Source of the DNA: Blasia pusilla
Lineage: Eukaryota > Marchantiophyta > Marchantiopsida > Blasiales
Direction of reading: 5' to 3'
Length of the DNA stretch: 64,000 nucleotides
Assembly: GCA_050084515.1 (NCBI GenBank)
Contig: CM114275.1
Location: forward strand, 7,378,001-7,442,000
Below are positions 1 to 13,600 of this stretch, one piece after another. Position numbers and translations under genes: made by a program. The notes beneath the pieces are model-generated. The model was not told where the DNA came from and made no database searches. It was given only the letters and a program-made list of their open reading frames with translations. Every line of letters starts with the position of its first letter. The first letter of the stretch is position 1.

Positions 1-3000
1 TCGATTGAATAATTTATAACACCGGTACTTTATTATGCATACATATTGTATTAAAGTTTTGACAATGATATTGATGGAATTTTTTCTCGAAAAAGAAAAA
101 GTGTTATTGGCCTAGATGTAGTTTTGGTTCTAAGAAGGGTGGATTTCTAAAAGGAAATGATGAACCTCAATAAAAAAGGATGATGGAAAACCCATCGGAA
201 GTACAAAAGAGCCTCGACTCAAAGAGTCGACTATTCGAAGGCCACGATCCACCCTGAAAAAGAAGGGGGCTTTCCCCCTATCGACTAAACTCACCAACAA
301 CGGTGATAATATTAGCAACACCTAGAGAGCTATGACTATAAAAGGATTATTTCTTTTCTAATTGTTGCAACTTTGGGGGCTTCTTGAGTGTCTTCTGGTT
401 CATGTCATGATTTTTTTCCCTTTTCGTGAATTGTATTTCTAAGTTGCTCTTTCCTTCATCATTGCGCTTGTGTTTCTAGCTTGATTTCTCATTATCATGG
501 TCTACCAAATTTTCAAGTTATAAATATAAATGATACTTTTCAAGAAAAAACTTAGAATTGCTATGATTTCTACTTTTTGGGTTCATCCCAATCTTCTTTC
601 CAAAAAATTTGATCCGGATCTTGACGTCATGATTTTTCCATATGATATTAATTTTGTTAAGGAAATTTTATTCATTTCAATGACAAACTACAATGTTCAT
701 GTAGCAGCTCTCAACCTTTCTTTCCACTGATGCCCATAATTCGGACCAAGTAGAATAAATTGCCATCACCTTGATACTCATCACTTAAATCCCCTCAATT
801 GTCTCTAACGCCTTTTATTAATTGGAGTTTCCTTCGTGAATTTGAACATTTTTACATTCCTAGTTTACGCATGGACACACATGGGTTTTCATTGAGGAAA
901 ATTCACTTACTCCTTTCTTTGGCCCATAATGAGGTCAAAAATTTTAGAGGTCGAACTTTGGGATGAGATTGAAATCGTAAATTAGTAATCCACACCTAAA
1001 CCTTCACATGTTTTATGAGTGTTTTATGAGGAACATATTGCTAAATAGTAATAGTTAGAAAAATCAATCTTCTTTATAAACATGTTGCTTCTTAAGGTGT
1101 GAAGGCCATGTATATAATTTTTGCAACTATTAGAAGTTGTCTTGATTTTTAAATACACTCAATAATTTGATAAAAAAAAATAACTACTCAAGTTTTTTGT
1201 CAATAAAATATTATAAACTTGCATGAAAAGCTTTACCTTCAACTTGTCTTATTTCTGTGCAAGTCATCCTAATAGGCTTGACATTTAATCTTCCTTATGC
1301 GATGTGCGGGTAATCTCTCTTCCAATACAAAAGATGTGATACAAATTCAAACATACATATAATGCTTATAAAAAATAGTAAATAAAAGTCCAATATATAT
1401 GATCTCAACATTAATTCTAAGCCATTCTTAGCTCCAAAAAATACAAGTTGAACACACCATTATAGCCTCGCTTCAATATATAATTGAAATCATGGATATG
1501 TAAACATAGGCTCCGATCACAAGTGAGCGTCCTCAAGGGTATATCACACCGCCTCCCCCTCCCCTAAATGGCCAATTGTGTGCAAAGTAAGATAAGTCCT
1601 CTCACAAGAGGAAACTCCCTCTAAAGACACATCCCTTAAACCTCAAAATCCTAAATGGCATCATGAAATACAAGGGCATTTAATGTGCGACAAGACACAC
1701 ATGCAAGGGAAACCTCTCCAAGAATTGCAACCAAATATTAAAGGGGGTTGATCAATATACATAGGTCAACTCTAAGATAGTAGTTCACAATGACCTGCTC
1801 AAATAGGAGCTACAAAGGATCCCTCTATGCCTTTACGTAATCTCCCTTTCCTCACTAAAATCATGACACCTTATGTATGATGCATTTAAAATATATTTAC
1901 TCGATCGTTAATCTTTATACAAGTTCTTTTTACTAGGCCCATATTGAAAATTTATGTTGAAAATGTTTTGGAGAGTCATATACCATATGGGGTGGGGATA
2001 ATTTCGGTCTACCGCCTATGGAGAAAGAAGAGAGCTAGTTGCATACTAATTTATGTAATAGGATAAAAAATTTATGAAATATTGGCACAAACTTTAATCA
2101 ACACATAACAAATTATAAAGCTAAGTTAGGATTACTTTAAGTGCCATTTGAATCCTCGGATTAAAATTTGTAAATCCTCATTTTACAAATTATATTTTAA
2201 GGAATTACTCCTCAAAATCCGTCTATGTATTCATATAGAACTTTAGTTTACAAACCATCTATTGTACTCGGTTCTATCGGGAAAATGTCAACCTCTCAAG
2301 TACATATTATGCCCAATATGAAAAATCATCCAACTTCCATCTTATCTCCTTGTTCTTCTCACATCTCATATCTCTCTAAGCCCCAAATTTAAGTATATAA
2401 ACACATCAAAATTATGAAGGACTTCATTTGACACTATATTGTGATTAAAATTTATTAAAAAATAAATTTCATGCATAGTTTGAAAAGAATATACCTTAAT
2501 TTGACACCATTTACATTGATACAAGAAAGAAGTCACAACCAATGTCAACCATGAGTTTGTCATATTTAGGTACGGAAATAATCATAAAATTTCTAAATCC
2601 AAACCAAAAAAGGATTTATATAGAAAGTTTGAAACATCTAGAAAAGAATATTTTTATTTAATTTTCATTATGGAAAATATCATTTAAAGAAATTTTACTA
2701 TTATTTATATGAAAAATGAATAAAATAGATCCATCCTAACCAATACCCAACAACAACTATTATTCTTTTTACATCTATAAGATCTATCTTGAAGATTTCA
2801 AAGGGCAAGGAATGTGGGCCATTCAACATCTCCACAAATTCTCAAATCATTTTCATATTCTATGTGTCCAACTCCAACCATGTAAGGTCATTGATTGGTG
2901 CGATATCCCTTACTAATATGTTGGATGGAAAATATTGCAACAAATTAATGAGGTTTGGTTGCTCCGTACAGGAAGAGGTTGAGAGCAAGAATAAGAGGGA

Positions 3001-3415
3001 GAAACTTTGGAGGAGAAAGTTTGGAAAGAGGAGAGAAAATGGAAAAAAAAGGTGGTACATAAGAGATGCTCATTTAAAAATTTTGTGCAAGAACTTTGAA
3101 ATCCATTTTCTAATAGTTCGAGGAGGTTTTGCATGTCCTTTACAAATTCTTACAAGTCCATGTGAGAGAGTTTGGAAGTGAGTTCATATTAATTCATATT
3201 TCTAGCCTCTACACATAACTTTTGTTTCCTTTTACATTCTCTTCGTACAACCTATCCACGTGAATTCCACTCACCACTCTCCATGCACCATCTCTTCTCT
3301 CACATGGGATAGTTATCTTCCCTGCTTTTCTTCCCCATGTAAGGGCTCCCAAAGCCCTCTCAAAGGGCCGCCCAAGTTATATGGAATAGAAAAAACATCC
3401 CCTCTCAAGAACTAA

Positions 3416-3448
3416 CAAAGTATGCTCATAACATACGAGCATACTTTG
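3416..3448. repeat. perfect 12-bp inverted repeat
   Basis: The arms CAAAGTATGCTC (3416-3427) and GAGCATACTTTG (3437-3448) are exact reverse complements around a 9-base loop. No T-run follows and no gene ends here, so it is more likely the core of a small mobile-element relic than a terminator. Confidence 0.6.
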
Positions 3449-3893
3449 TGAGTGTGTTACTCTTAGAGCTTGATCCCATGGACACGCACAAAGGTCACAC
3501 AGACCCTCATTTCTATGTCCAAAATAGTTTACCAATGGATAACATAACAAAGCGCACCGGTGCCTTGTGAGTATCTCCGATCATAAGCAGACTCCGGGCT
3601 ATTTTTGCGCCTAAAACTTTAGGGCGTAGAAAAAGTGGCAACCCTCTATGGTCCCCAATTCCTGGTGTGCATGGGATCTGGCCCTTAGGGGATTTTTCCA
3701 CGGGAAGATCCCACAAGTCCTAGGCTCGGCTCATGTATTGTTAATCCGACACGTCCCTTTACAAAGTCTCGGCCATTTCTCTTTCAATTCAGGGAATTTC
3801 TACCGGTTTACGGATTCTATTACGTTCTTGAAGACATCCAAGGACACCAAGGATCTTCCTTGGTATTTCCGCGCCCTGATTTTTGCGTCATGA

Positions 3894-3921
3894 AGGGACT
3901 AAAGACAAATCTTTAGTCCCT
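3894..3921. repeat. perfect 12-bp inverted repeat, 4-base loop
   Basis: The arms AGGGACTAAAGA (3894-3905) and TCTTTAGTCCCT (3910-3921) pair perfectly around CAAA. Such a tight hairpin could be a foldback (MITE) centre. No flanking terminal repeats were confirmed. Confidence 0.6.
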
Positions 3922-5419
3922 GAAATGAAAATGGTTGATCACCGTGATGAAGGACCCCATGAACCCAAAATTGCTCCATGGGGACCTGCTCTTAGTGTGG
4001 AGGGACCAAAGCCATGAAAGCATTTGCGAAGGACTCCCAACATCTCAAGAGGACTTAAGAGCCACAGTTTTGAGGCACCATTTTACGGCCCCTACTACTA
4101 GGCAGTAATAACTTCTCCGATTTCTCCGGACGCGGCATATCCTTTTTGTGCAGATTTGAGGGAGCGTATTCGGAATGCAGAGGCCGGAGAATGAAAGTTC
4201 TCGTGCAAATGATGTTCAACCTCGGATGGGTTCTCCTTAGCTATCTAATAAAAAAAAACTCACTCTTCCATGTTAATTAATTTCTCTCTATGGTATTACT
4301 CCCATGGTTCCCTTCGTGGATACCGTATTCTCCTCCATGGTTCTCCCTCTGCTTCTCCTCACTCCTTATTCTCTTTACTCCTAAACTGTGTTCTCCTCCT
4401 CCATGTACTCCTCTGCTTCTCCTCACTCCTTATTCTCTTTACTCCTAGACTGAAACAGGCCCAAGTAAAAATGTCTCCCATGGGAAAGCCTTAGTTTCCA
4501 TCGATGTATGCATGGAGGCACGCGACACTCGCAAGCAAGGACGCACGCACGCACACATGTCATCGCCCTATGAAACCGCCGTCTGAAACTCCAACCTTTT
4601 TCCCAGTCAAGTGGCCTCGCTTGGGACGAACCGTGACAGGGAACAGAGGAGAATACGACAAAAGGGGCTCCCCGGCAAGTACAGCAGCGGCTTACATTGA
4701 CGGGCGTCGGAAAGAGTTCTTTGTTTATTTCTCTCAAGTCAAGTAAACTACTACCAGACAAGAAACTGCATGCCTTTCTCGGTCCAGCGGACAACGTTCA
4801 ATGACGTTGACTGCAGGTCGGTACCGCAGTGCACCAGGGCATGCTTGACCGCACAGGTTTTGTTAGGGCTGTGGGTTTGGGACGAAGTTGACTAACTACC
4901 ATCTGAGGGTTAGGGTTGTTGTGAACTTGTGAGTGAGACAAAGTTAACTAACCTCGGTGCTTTACTCGGGTCAAAAAGGTTATCGTCTTTTAGTTTAGAC
5001 CTTCCTTCAGTGGGTGGTCTTTCATATAGACCTGCGGTGCTTCGAAATCCACACTTTCAGTAATAAATAAAGTCAGTATTGCGTTGTTTAGGGTTTGAGT
5101 TTTCCGACTTCTTTTTCTTCGGGTGCGGAAAAGTTCTCCTGCTTTGGTTTTAATTTAATGGCTCGCTTTTGGAGGGGTTTACAGAGTGTTTTCATTGTTT
5201 AGGGTTTTGTACACTTTGCTTTCTTTTGGTGAAAGTTAAAAATACGCTCATCTTTTTCGTTCCTGATCTCATGGACAGTGTTTCATCGTTTGGCTTTCTG
5301 TGCAAGGTCAAGTAACCGCAGTTAAGCTTTTCTTTCCTGCGGTTGGCTTTGATTTTATTTTAAATCGAGGTTTCTTAAGCTATGGGACCGTATGTCTACA
5401 CTTACTAGTTATTATGAGT

Positions 5420-5970
5420 TCTATACTTACCGCCGCCAATAGCTTAATCTTCAGCTCTCTAAGCCGCACGAATAATACTACTGTAGTCTTGCTATGCAGA
5501 CTACAATTGTCTTAAACAAGTTAAACTTGAAGTAATTGTAACTCTACTAGTTAAACTTAAACAGCTTCAGCTCTCTAAGCAGCACGAATAATACTACTGT
5601 AGTCTAGCTATGCAGACTACAATTGTATTAAACTTAGTCTTAAATTGAAGTTTAGCTATGCCTTTTGTAGAGTGTTTGATGGTGAGGGTTGTACCCCCCA
5701 CCTATATTCGTCACTAATCCTACCTCCCCTTTGCATTATTTGTTGCGCAATTTTATTAGGGTTAAGAGACTCTTCACTCCTCAATTTACGCATCAATTAT
5801 GGCCGTAAACGAAGTAATGTGAATAACACTTGTCATCCATCCGATCCACACCCAAAGAGTTTAATCTATACTCGGCAACAATATTACTAATATTCTATAC
5901 TTACCATCGCCAATAGCTTAATCTTCAGCTCTCTAAGCCGCACGAATAATACTACTGTATTCGATACTAT
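5420..5970 (+). repeat. local direct repeats with a shared 60-70 bp core
   Basis: A core containing TCAGCTCTCTAAGC followed by GCACGAATAATACTACTGTA occurs three times, near 5451, 5566 and 5925. The first and third copies also share the upstream stretch with CCAATAGCTTAATC. Two copies continue into a palindromic ACTACAATTGT segment. No coding sequence overlaps convincingly, so this looks like a duplicated non-coding element. Confidence 0.75.
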
Positions 5971-8024
5971 TTTACGACCCTAAATAGTTCCATCCATAGC
6001 TAAGTACGCGACAGGATCAACAGTATAAGTCATTGATATTATTCTGCCCTAAATAGATTCACCCATAGCTCGCTAAGCAACATTACGAACACTACTTTAT
6101 ATGCTGTAGGTTCTTTACTATTATGGGTTAACGCCACGTAATACTCTAGAGAAAGCTTATATCCTCTTATTAAAAAAAATAAACCTGGCTTCTTCATGCA
6201 TGGCAGCATGGTCCCTTCGTCCGTCTTTTCATCCATGACGTCATTTTGATGACACGACTCTTGAGTAATTTGAGAGGCTAAATTGCTTGGACCCATATTT
6301 AGCCTCTAAATATTTAACACCTTACTACTAGAAAGGCATACAATTCATGAATAAAAGTGGGGAAAATCATTAAAAAATGAAAAAATAGATCTAGAGAACC
6401 AACCAAGTCCATGGTGCAAGGGGACTTAATTTCACAAATTGAAATAATTGTAACAATAGTCATTATTGCATTAGGTAACATTAAGTTGATTAGTGAACAT
6501 TTTATTATGTTTTAATTAGTGGACACGGAAAGTTCTACCGTGTTGACGGCATAGAGGGTCATCAGGTTGTTTAGACGTAACTTTTTCATGAGGTGTCCGA
6601 TGAGTTTTGCAACCAATCCGTCACGTTGCGATCGTCATTTTTTTCGATTCCCCATTTTAGCTATTTTCAGCTATGTGACTTGTTAACCGAGTCAAGGATC
6701 ACCGGATAACTTGTGCACGCATGTCACTGTTTGGAGGGTTATTATTTGGGGAAGAACGTTTGCCTCTTCCCAAGGGTGTAAGAAAGGGAGTGAGGGCTTT
6801 CACAAGCCATTCTCCTCATGTTGAGCTTTTAGAGCACCTCTCTTGCTTAGTGTTTGGTAGGAACTATGGTGCTCGAGTGTGGATTCCCTCATAGTAGAGG
6901 ATGACGAGCTAGAATACCATTAGGGATGCACCCTAAAGGATTAGCCACAGTGTTTCAGCTTGGATAAGTGATGGGTGAAGATTGGTTAAGGGTCAAGGCA
7001 CATGCCTTGCTAGGGAAACAAGATATACCTCAAGAGGCTCAAGGTGCATCAAATACCAAATACCGCTCACTATCTTTATCGAATGGATCTATAGAACACA
7101 CAACTAGGTGGGTATTGGAGATGTGCAAGTATTCCACTTGCACGTCTTAAGTTATATGCAGATGATCCTCACGAGGCTAGTGGGGAGGAGTAGAGGAGTG
7201 AATCTACAATGCAAGCCTCATGAGGTGCATACCATCTCCTTTGAGATTTGCAAGGTTCCTTGACCCTTGAACTATCTTCCCTTTTCACTCACCTTGGCCA
7301 GAGTGTGGGACTACTTCCTTGAGGTAAGTCTCCAACGGTCTCATAGTTCACAACATGAAATACAACCGAGTAAGAAATTTGGACGACTCATGATTCTAAG
7401 AAATGAGCAACTAGGAAGGGTGAGAGTGCGGTTATAGATACATCTAGGGTTATCTAGATCCTTCTTCCTTTCGTGCGAATCCTCCTTGGGGCACTACTTA
7501 AGGCCCTACGCCCAAATTTGGATGCGAATTCCCAACTCTTCATTTGACTAGTTAGACCCTAAGATGACTTGGGTGAGTATCATGGCCGTTCCTGCCCCTT
7601 CTCAAAACTTTCAAACCTGTCGCTTGCCTCATGTTTTGTGCATCTTATGACGAATCGACCATCTTATCTTGTGTCTTTTGTCCTGTTGCACTCACTCTTG
7701 TTGCCATTCCCATTTTGTGATTAGTTCCATGATGCCCTGCCTGTCTTGACTTCTCTCAATTCCCAAGCCACTCGCCCCTGCTTGGAAGCTCATCTCAAAG
7801 CCCTTCCACCCATCTTTACTTATCCCTAAGTCTTTAAGGTGATAGATATTTCTTATGGCCTTGTTAAATGAATTTTTTTAATGCATGAAAACTTTGGACA
7901 CACTATTTGAATCTAACACAAGAGAATTGATGCAAATAATAGAATAAATGATTAAAATAATTACACTAGTATTTATCATTTTGATTAGTCCCCACCTAAA
8001 ATGAGTAAAGTGAGTCTTTGAGAA
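5971..8024. other. non-coding stretch, nothing assigned
   Basis: No open frame over about 85 codons, no domain and no structured RNA was recognised here. The interval ends at the 3' terminus of the mini-Helitron at 8025. Confidence 0.5.
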
Positions 8025-8206
8025 CTAGCCGGTGTCCGTGCTACGCACAGTTGAAAGGCATCCGAACTCCGAAATGTAGGACGTGTTTCAAAACCGAAAG
8101 GGAGAATATGAGAGAAGATCACCCAAAAAGACTATTGGCCAAAAAATACACCTGTCATCGGGAGCCGTCGCACCCTTATAAGGGCACTCTCAAATGATAC
8201 TATAGA
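8025..8206 (-). mobile_element. complete 182-bp non-autonomous Helitron
   Basis: Read on the minus strand, the element starts TCTATAGTATCATTTGAGAG at 8206 and ends in CTAG at 8028-8025. It is preceded by A and followed by T, which is the A^T target site of Helitrons. Just inside the 3' end is a short hairpin, GTGCGTAGCAC, of the type seen in many plant Helitrons. No coding capacity is present, so it would have been mobilised in trans. Confidence 0.72.
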
Positions 8207-8299
8207 TTTGATGAAACCATTTCTTTATTTTGAAACATCGTTCTCCAAAATGGGACGAAACGAAGACCCCTCTACACCGTGTGCATTTTGGACACCAGG

Positions 8300-10689
8300 A
8301 AGAAATAAGATGGGTGTGATTAAATTTAAATTAAAGGTCTTACGCGTCTTTCATGTCCTTGGCTTTCGGGACAGACATAGTAAACGTCTTATATGTACCA
8401 GCGGTCCGATGCGATCGTACATGCATCCATCTCAGTCACGGAATCGAGCACGTTTTACAAAGCGCGCGCCGCGCGGTTCGGCTACCACCAGCTCAGATCG
8501 ATGGTTGCCGTGTACGGCGCTCCATGGACATGCCATGAGATCTCCTACATGACCATGACTTCTCCATGCCCCCGGGGAAACGCCTCATCATCTCATGAAC
8601 ATTCCAAGTTAGCCTCAACTGCCAGGCCTCCCACGCCACAGGGGAAAACGAAGCCCAGCGTTAACCGGAGTTAAGACAAGGACGGATGGGCGAGGGAGGC
8701 AGGCAGGCTAAGGAGGATTCGGTTCCCACGGACAGGAGCGAATCCTACAGAGCGCCCGCGTGGGTGGGGCCCGCGCAGGTAAGGACACGGGCAAAGGAGC
8801 AGGGGCCGCACATTCGGAGGGCCGCCTCTGTCGATGTGGCATCGCCGAACTCCAGGTTGCGAGTTCTTGGACATGTCAGGCACTGTCACGTCAGCCTGCA
8901 GTAGGCTACGTGTACGACTGGCGCTTCATGACGATAATCGGATGATCTCCTTGCTTTTCCGTCATGCGCGTGCAGCAGCGAGCGACGAAAGAGGAGACCA
9001 GACAGACACAGACAGAGATAGAGAGAGAGAGCGAGCGAGCGAGAGAACGAAACACGGAGAGATGGGAGAGCGAAGGACTGACTGTTGGGTGTGTTGATGC
9101 AGACGAGGACTCGGAGCCCAGAGGATTGGGTGGGGGGGATTGGATTGCGCTCAAGTGCGGGGTGGAAGCGAAGCAATCGTGATGGAAGGAGTTCGAGGTG
9201 GATTGATTGCGCAGTAAGGAGAGAGAGAGAGAGAGAGACGAGAGGAGAGGTGGAGAGGAAAGAGAGGAGAGAAAGAGGAGAGGAGGAGAAAGGGAAGGAC
9301 GGGGAGAGGTTGGCGTCTGCGATTGGATTGTGGCTAATGGGGAGTGCTACAGAAGGAAAGTGACAGTGTTAGCGTGTGGTGATTGAGTCATTGTTTGCTC
9401 GCGAGGAGCGCGCGCCAGGGTATGAGGGTAAGGACCTGAGATTGGGAGCCGGGACTTGCTGGAGCGCTGGGGTATTGTCTTTTGGGAGTGGAGCGCAATC
9501 GATGGGAGCAAAGGGACGAGAGAGCTTGGAGTTTTGAGAGAGAGAGAGAGAGAAGAGAGAGGAATGACGAGTTAATCTGGTGTGCCACGCAATCGGCTCT
9601 CTTGGCTACTGGGACGACGAAAACGCCTACGAGGTCGTTGGAGTGTCGGAGCAGCGAGTGGAATAGATTGTTCCAGGCTCAACATGTTTTACTACTACGG
9701 AAAGTACTCTGGATGTCTCAGAGCTGTCTGTAGTCGGGGATCTGCGACGAGAGTCCCCTTTTTCTTCCTGGAGTACTTTTAGTCACGCGTTGCCGCGACG
9801 AAATGACAGAGGACGAAGCAGTTGGTTCCGAAGTGCATCGTCATTACTGTTGTGGAGAGTTGTAGCTGTCTCGACGGTGTAGTCCGGTTACGTATCGCTT
9901 TAGCTGGCCAGCAAGTCTCGGTGTTTCCCCGCATTCAAATGGAATTCCTACGGCTGTGTGATGAGGTTTGGGAGAATGGGAGCTATGATGGCCAGCGTTC
10001 TCTTGCCGCCGGAGAATGGAATGGAGCGTGCCGATCGCCGAGTAGCGTTGCAGAGGGCTGTAGGATCTCGTTGATGGGCTGCGTGCGGGAGTTGTAGGTA
10101 GTGTGCTTCTTTGCGAGGAGATATGGACGCGAGGCATGCATGACTTCGGTTCCCATTTGTTCCCTTGTCGATACGATGCCGAAATTCTTGTTTCCACGCA
10201 TCGGGTGCTAATGCTTTTGGTATCTCTTGTTTAGTGATGTGGTTCGGCTATGGGACTCCCCCGGGCATTGTTCTCGAGTAGCCCAGCCAGCCTCCCTCGT
10301 CTCCGGCAGTTTCTCGCACCTTGTTTGGTGTGGTAGGTTGGGCCGCGGCGGAGAAATCCGGCAGTTTGGATCACTCACGCCGTCCGGCGATGCACCCTTG
10401 CGTTTCTTCCGTGTGAGAGGGTATGGTTTGATGTCTGGGTTCAAGTCTGCGAATGCGAATTAGTTAGAGAGTGTTAGTGGGAACCGGTCCCATTCTTGGA
10501 AGGTTTTCGCAGCAGCGACTAATATTGCATCTGATGAGAATGGAGGGGATGAAATTGGTGCTTTAGTGGGTAGATATTTGATGGCAGACGCACTCACGAG
10601 GCGGTAGTGATTGTGGCACATGCCATCTGGACGACTGGAGAGGCGAAGTGTTTTTAGATATTGTGTTGGGACTCGTGGTCTCTTAAATT
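8300..10689 (+). promoter_or_regulatory. GC/GA-rich upstream region and 5' leader of the ATOS-like gene
   Basis: GC content rises from about 8.4 kb. Purine-rich GA tracts occur at about 9010-9045, 9215-9330 and 9537-9555. Such GA-rich leaders are common in plant 5' UTRs, and the same composition precedes the GDT1-like gene at 29.17 kb. Several upstream ATGs with short frames occur before 10690, so either the leader has uORFs or a 5'-UTR intron removes them. The exact transcription start cannot be placed. Confidence 0.45.
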
Positions 10690-13600
10690 ATGGGTTTGCC
10701 TCAGCTCTCTAGCGAGGAAGTGGCGGATGATGGTGGAGTGGCGGTGGTGCGCAATGGCTTAGCGTCACAGTCTGCCTCACACTTCTACCGTGCCAGCAGT
10801 TGCGCGAATACAATTGACAGGGATGGAGGGACAGGGCCGATGCCCGTGGTGGGAGTCAAAGGAGCACCTCTGCAGTCACTGGGAGACACGAGTGCAGGAG
10901 GACGAAAGGCGTTCATCGAGTTTTGTGATTGTGGGAATCGAAGTGGGCTGTCGCCTGTGCAGCTGTTCGGTTCTGCCCACAGCCTCAGAAGTGGCATCGA
11001 GAATGAAGTTTGGGAGTATCCGACTGCCAGTGGTAGTGGGAGGGGAGGGGGCCGTGGGGACAAGCAAAGCCAAACCCAGCGATCTATCAAGGCCGGTCAC
11101 GGTGCAGGCCCGCCGTCTTCGATCATCGTGGGCTTTGATTCTCGCTTGCCCTCTTCACCCAAAACGTCGGAATCTCCAAGCTGGGAGGAGAGTGCATTCA
11201 TTTTGCCACACGAATTCGGCGACGTGTCGATATCGAATAGCACCAGCAGTGGGGAAACTTATGGATCCTCACGAAGAAGAACTTCATCTCCCCTCACCGA
11301 CATGCTCGCATCTGGTTCGAGTGTTGGAATTCTGGGATTCGCAGTTAACGAAGTTGTTGAATCGGGGGAGCCCAGTGCTCAGGTTGAAGATGTAGGACCC
11401 ATTGATAGGGATTGTAAATACATTGGTTTCAGCACGGCAGCAAGCAACCCAGTTCCCATACCTGGAGCTTTCGAAAGGGATCGGGGTAGAGAAGCTGCTG
11501 AAATTTATGTGGGTCCTCAGACTGATGGGCCTGTGCTCACTCCCAGACAAGGCAATAACGCTCATCCAGCGTGCCACTCGCTACTCGCAGTAGCGTTCGG
11601 TCCCACGCAAAAAAATTCAAATGCTATTGCAGAGCATAAGTCTGGAACGACTGAATGCATATCCAGGTGGTCTCCCTCGCCTCGCCCAGGATTGTCGCCG
11701 AACTTGTGTTTGTCTCCTCTAGGTCCACGAGGACACTTGCATTCATATTCAACAGGGGTTGAGCATGGGAGATTTTGGGACTCAAGCACCGGTTTAGTGT
11801 CTCCAACAAGGCCCACGCAATTGAACTGGGCAGGGGAGCAGTTACTTAGAGGAGTAGAGGAGAGTGAGAACAGTAACAACAGGTCCGATAACTTGTTTGA
11901 GGAAACCAGACATGACTGTAAATACTCTTTGTCTGGAACTCCACGGAAGCAAGCAATTTTCCATGGCCCAAGTTGGGGTTTGGAACCATCATCCGCCCCC
12001 TCGTTGACAGGGTTCAAAAGCCCTGGGGGATCAACTGTGCTGCCGCTTAGGCGGTCTCTTGTGGGCTCTTTTGAAGAGTCTTTGCTTTCAGGACGCTTTC
12101 TTGCTGGGAAGCCCTGCCAGGTACACGCTCGACTTCTCTTGAAAGTTGTGAATACCACTCAATTGTAGATTTGGTATACTAGTTACAACGTAGCATTATG
12201 TGACATGTCTCAGTCAGTCAGAGTTGTACCTCAACAGTCATCGTGTAGGAATAAATGCATTGCTTGGTCTAGGGTGTTGGGAGTTTCAGGGTAGGTCGGC
12301 CTGATGGTTTCTTGCTCAGAAGAATTTCTTGCCATGGAAGTCTTCCAGCTTCTTGGAAAGTTGCTGAAAAGAAGATGTTGAACTATCCCACAACCCGGAT
12401 AGACTCCGTAGCCCGTTTTGAATTTGCGCCTTGTTACTGTCTTGTGCAGCGATTAGATGGCTTTTTGGCATTGCTGAGTGTTACGGGTGGGAGTTGGTCA
12501 CCCCCGTTACGAAAGCTTCCGTTTGCAGTCACATGTGTGGATGGGAATAGTCCCTCTCTATACTATGCATCAATTGATCTTTCCGACAGTGTTGTGGGCA
12601 GCAAGCCCAAGACAAGCAAGCACCGTGGCAGTGATTGTTCCGCTCGTGGAACTAGAAGTCGTGTCCGGATTCCGATTCGTGGGCGAGTGCAACTGGTATG
12701 CCTGTCAGTCATCCTTGCTTGGTTTCTGGAGTTTCTACTAACTGGTTTGTGAAGCAGGCTTAGTTTGCTTGTGGTTACATTTGAGCTTAGTTGTTCACAA
12801 ATCATTGTATCCAGTTTGATCTAAAGTTGGAAGTAAACTTTCAACGTGCTGTGTGGACTATTGGTCAGCTCTTATGTCTTGCACGAGAGACTAATTGCAA
12901 ATGCCTTGCTCATAGTACGGTTGGGTCCCTTGAAGCATTAGTGAGGAGGTGCTCGTTTTGAGTGTAAACAGACTCTAAAGACGGTAGTCCTCTTTTCCAG
13001 TCTTAAGTTTTCATTAGCTTTTCTTGCTAAGCTTGTGATGACTCTATGCATCACATCTATGATAAATTTTCAGAATCCAAATCTAAGAGCAGTATTTCAT
13101 GAGTTTAATGTGCAAAAATTAGCCATTTACAAGTGGATTCGTGCAGTGAACTAAAATTTGACGGCCGTTCCCATGAACTGTGTACGTTGGTGGTGGTTTT
13201 GTAGGTCTTGAGCAATCCAGAAATGACCCCTGTCCACACATTCATTTGTAGTTATGACCTGTCTGACATGCCACCAGGCACAAAGGTGTGTTTAATACCG
13301 AGTAGATCAAATTAGAATGCTGCAATTCAGCGTTACCTCCCTGTAGAATACGTGTTTTTTTTTCTGGGAGCAGGTGTCTGATACTCAATATTGTGGATGC
13401 TGTAGACATTTTTACGACATAAGGTGTCTTTGGATTCAAGTGCTTCCAAGAAGGAGAATATGTCTGCTTCAGGAAGTCCGAAGTTCTCACGACCCTCTGG
13501 TTCAAGATGTTGCGGTCCCAGATGTAGCTTCTCTAGTTTCAATGCAAGCAATAGCAACCCAAAAGATGGGTTGGGAGTGTACAGCAATCGAATGTGGGAA

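Larger units (their letters stand above)
1..5400. other. gene-poor AT-rich stretch
   Basis: I see no convincing gene on either strand. The open frames here are short, overlap each other and lack recognisable domains. Two perfect hairpins lie inside (listed separately). From about 4.5 to 4.75 kb the sequence becomes GC-rich with runs of the tetramer GCAC, but the frames there do not resemble known proteins. Confidence 0.6.

Noticed and set aside
4423-4794. 123-codon minus-strand frame
   Set aside because: Cys- and Arg-rich with no recognisable domain and overlapping an equally long plus frame; composition effect.
8671-9363. Several overlapping 70-96 codon frames on both strands
   Set aside because: GC- and GA-rich leader composition gives long frames; no domain, and frames on opposite strands compete.
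10785-12158. Antisense and alternative-frame ORFs up to 201 codons inside ATOS exon 1
   Set aside because: Shadows of the 477-codon exon; the sense frame carries the conserved family block and a splice-consistent end.
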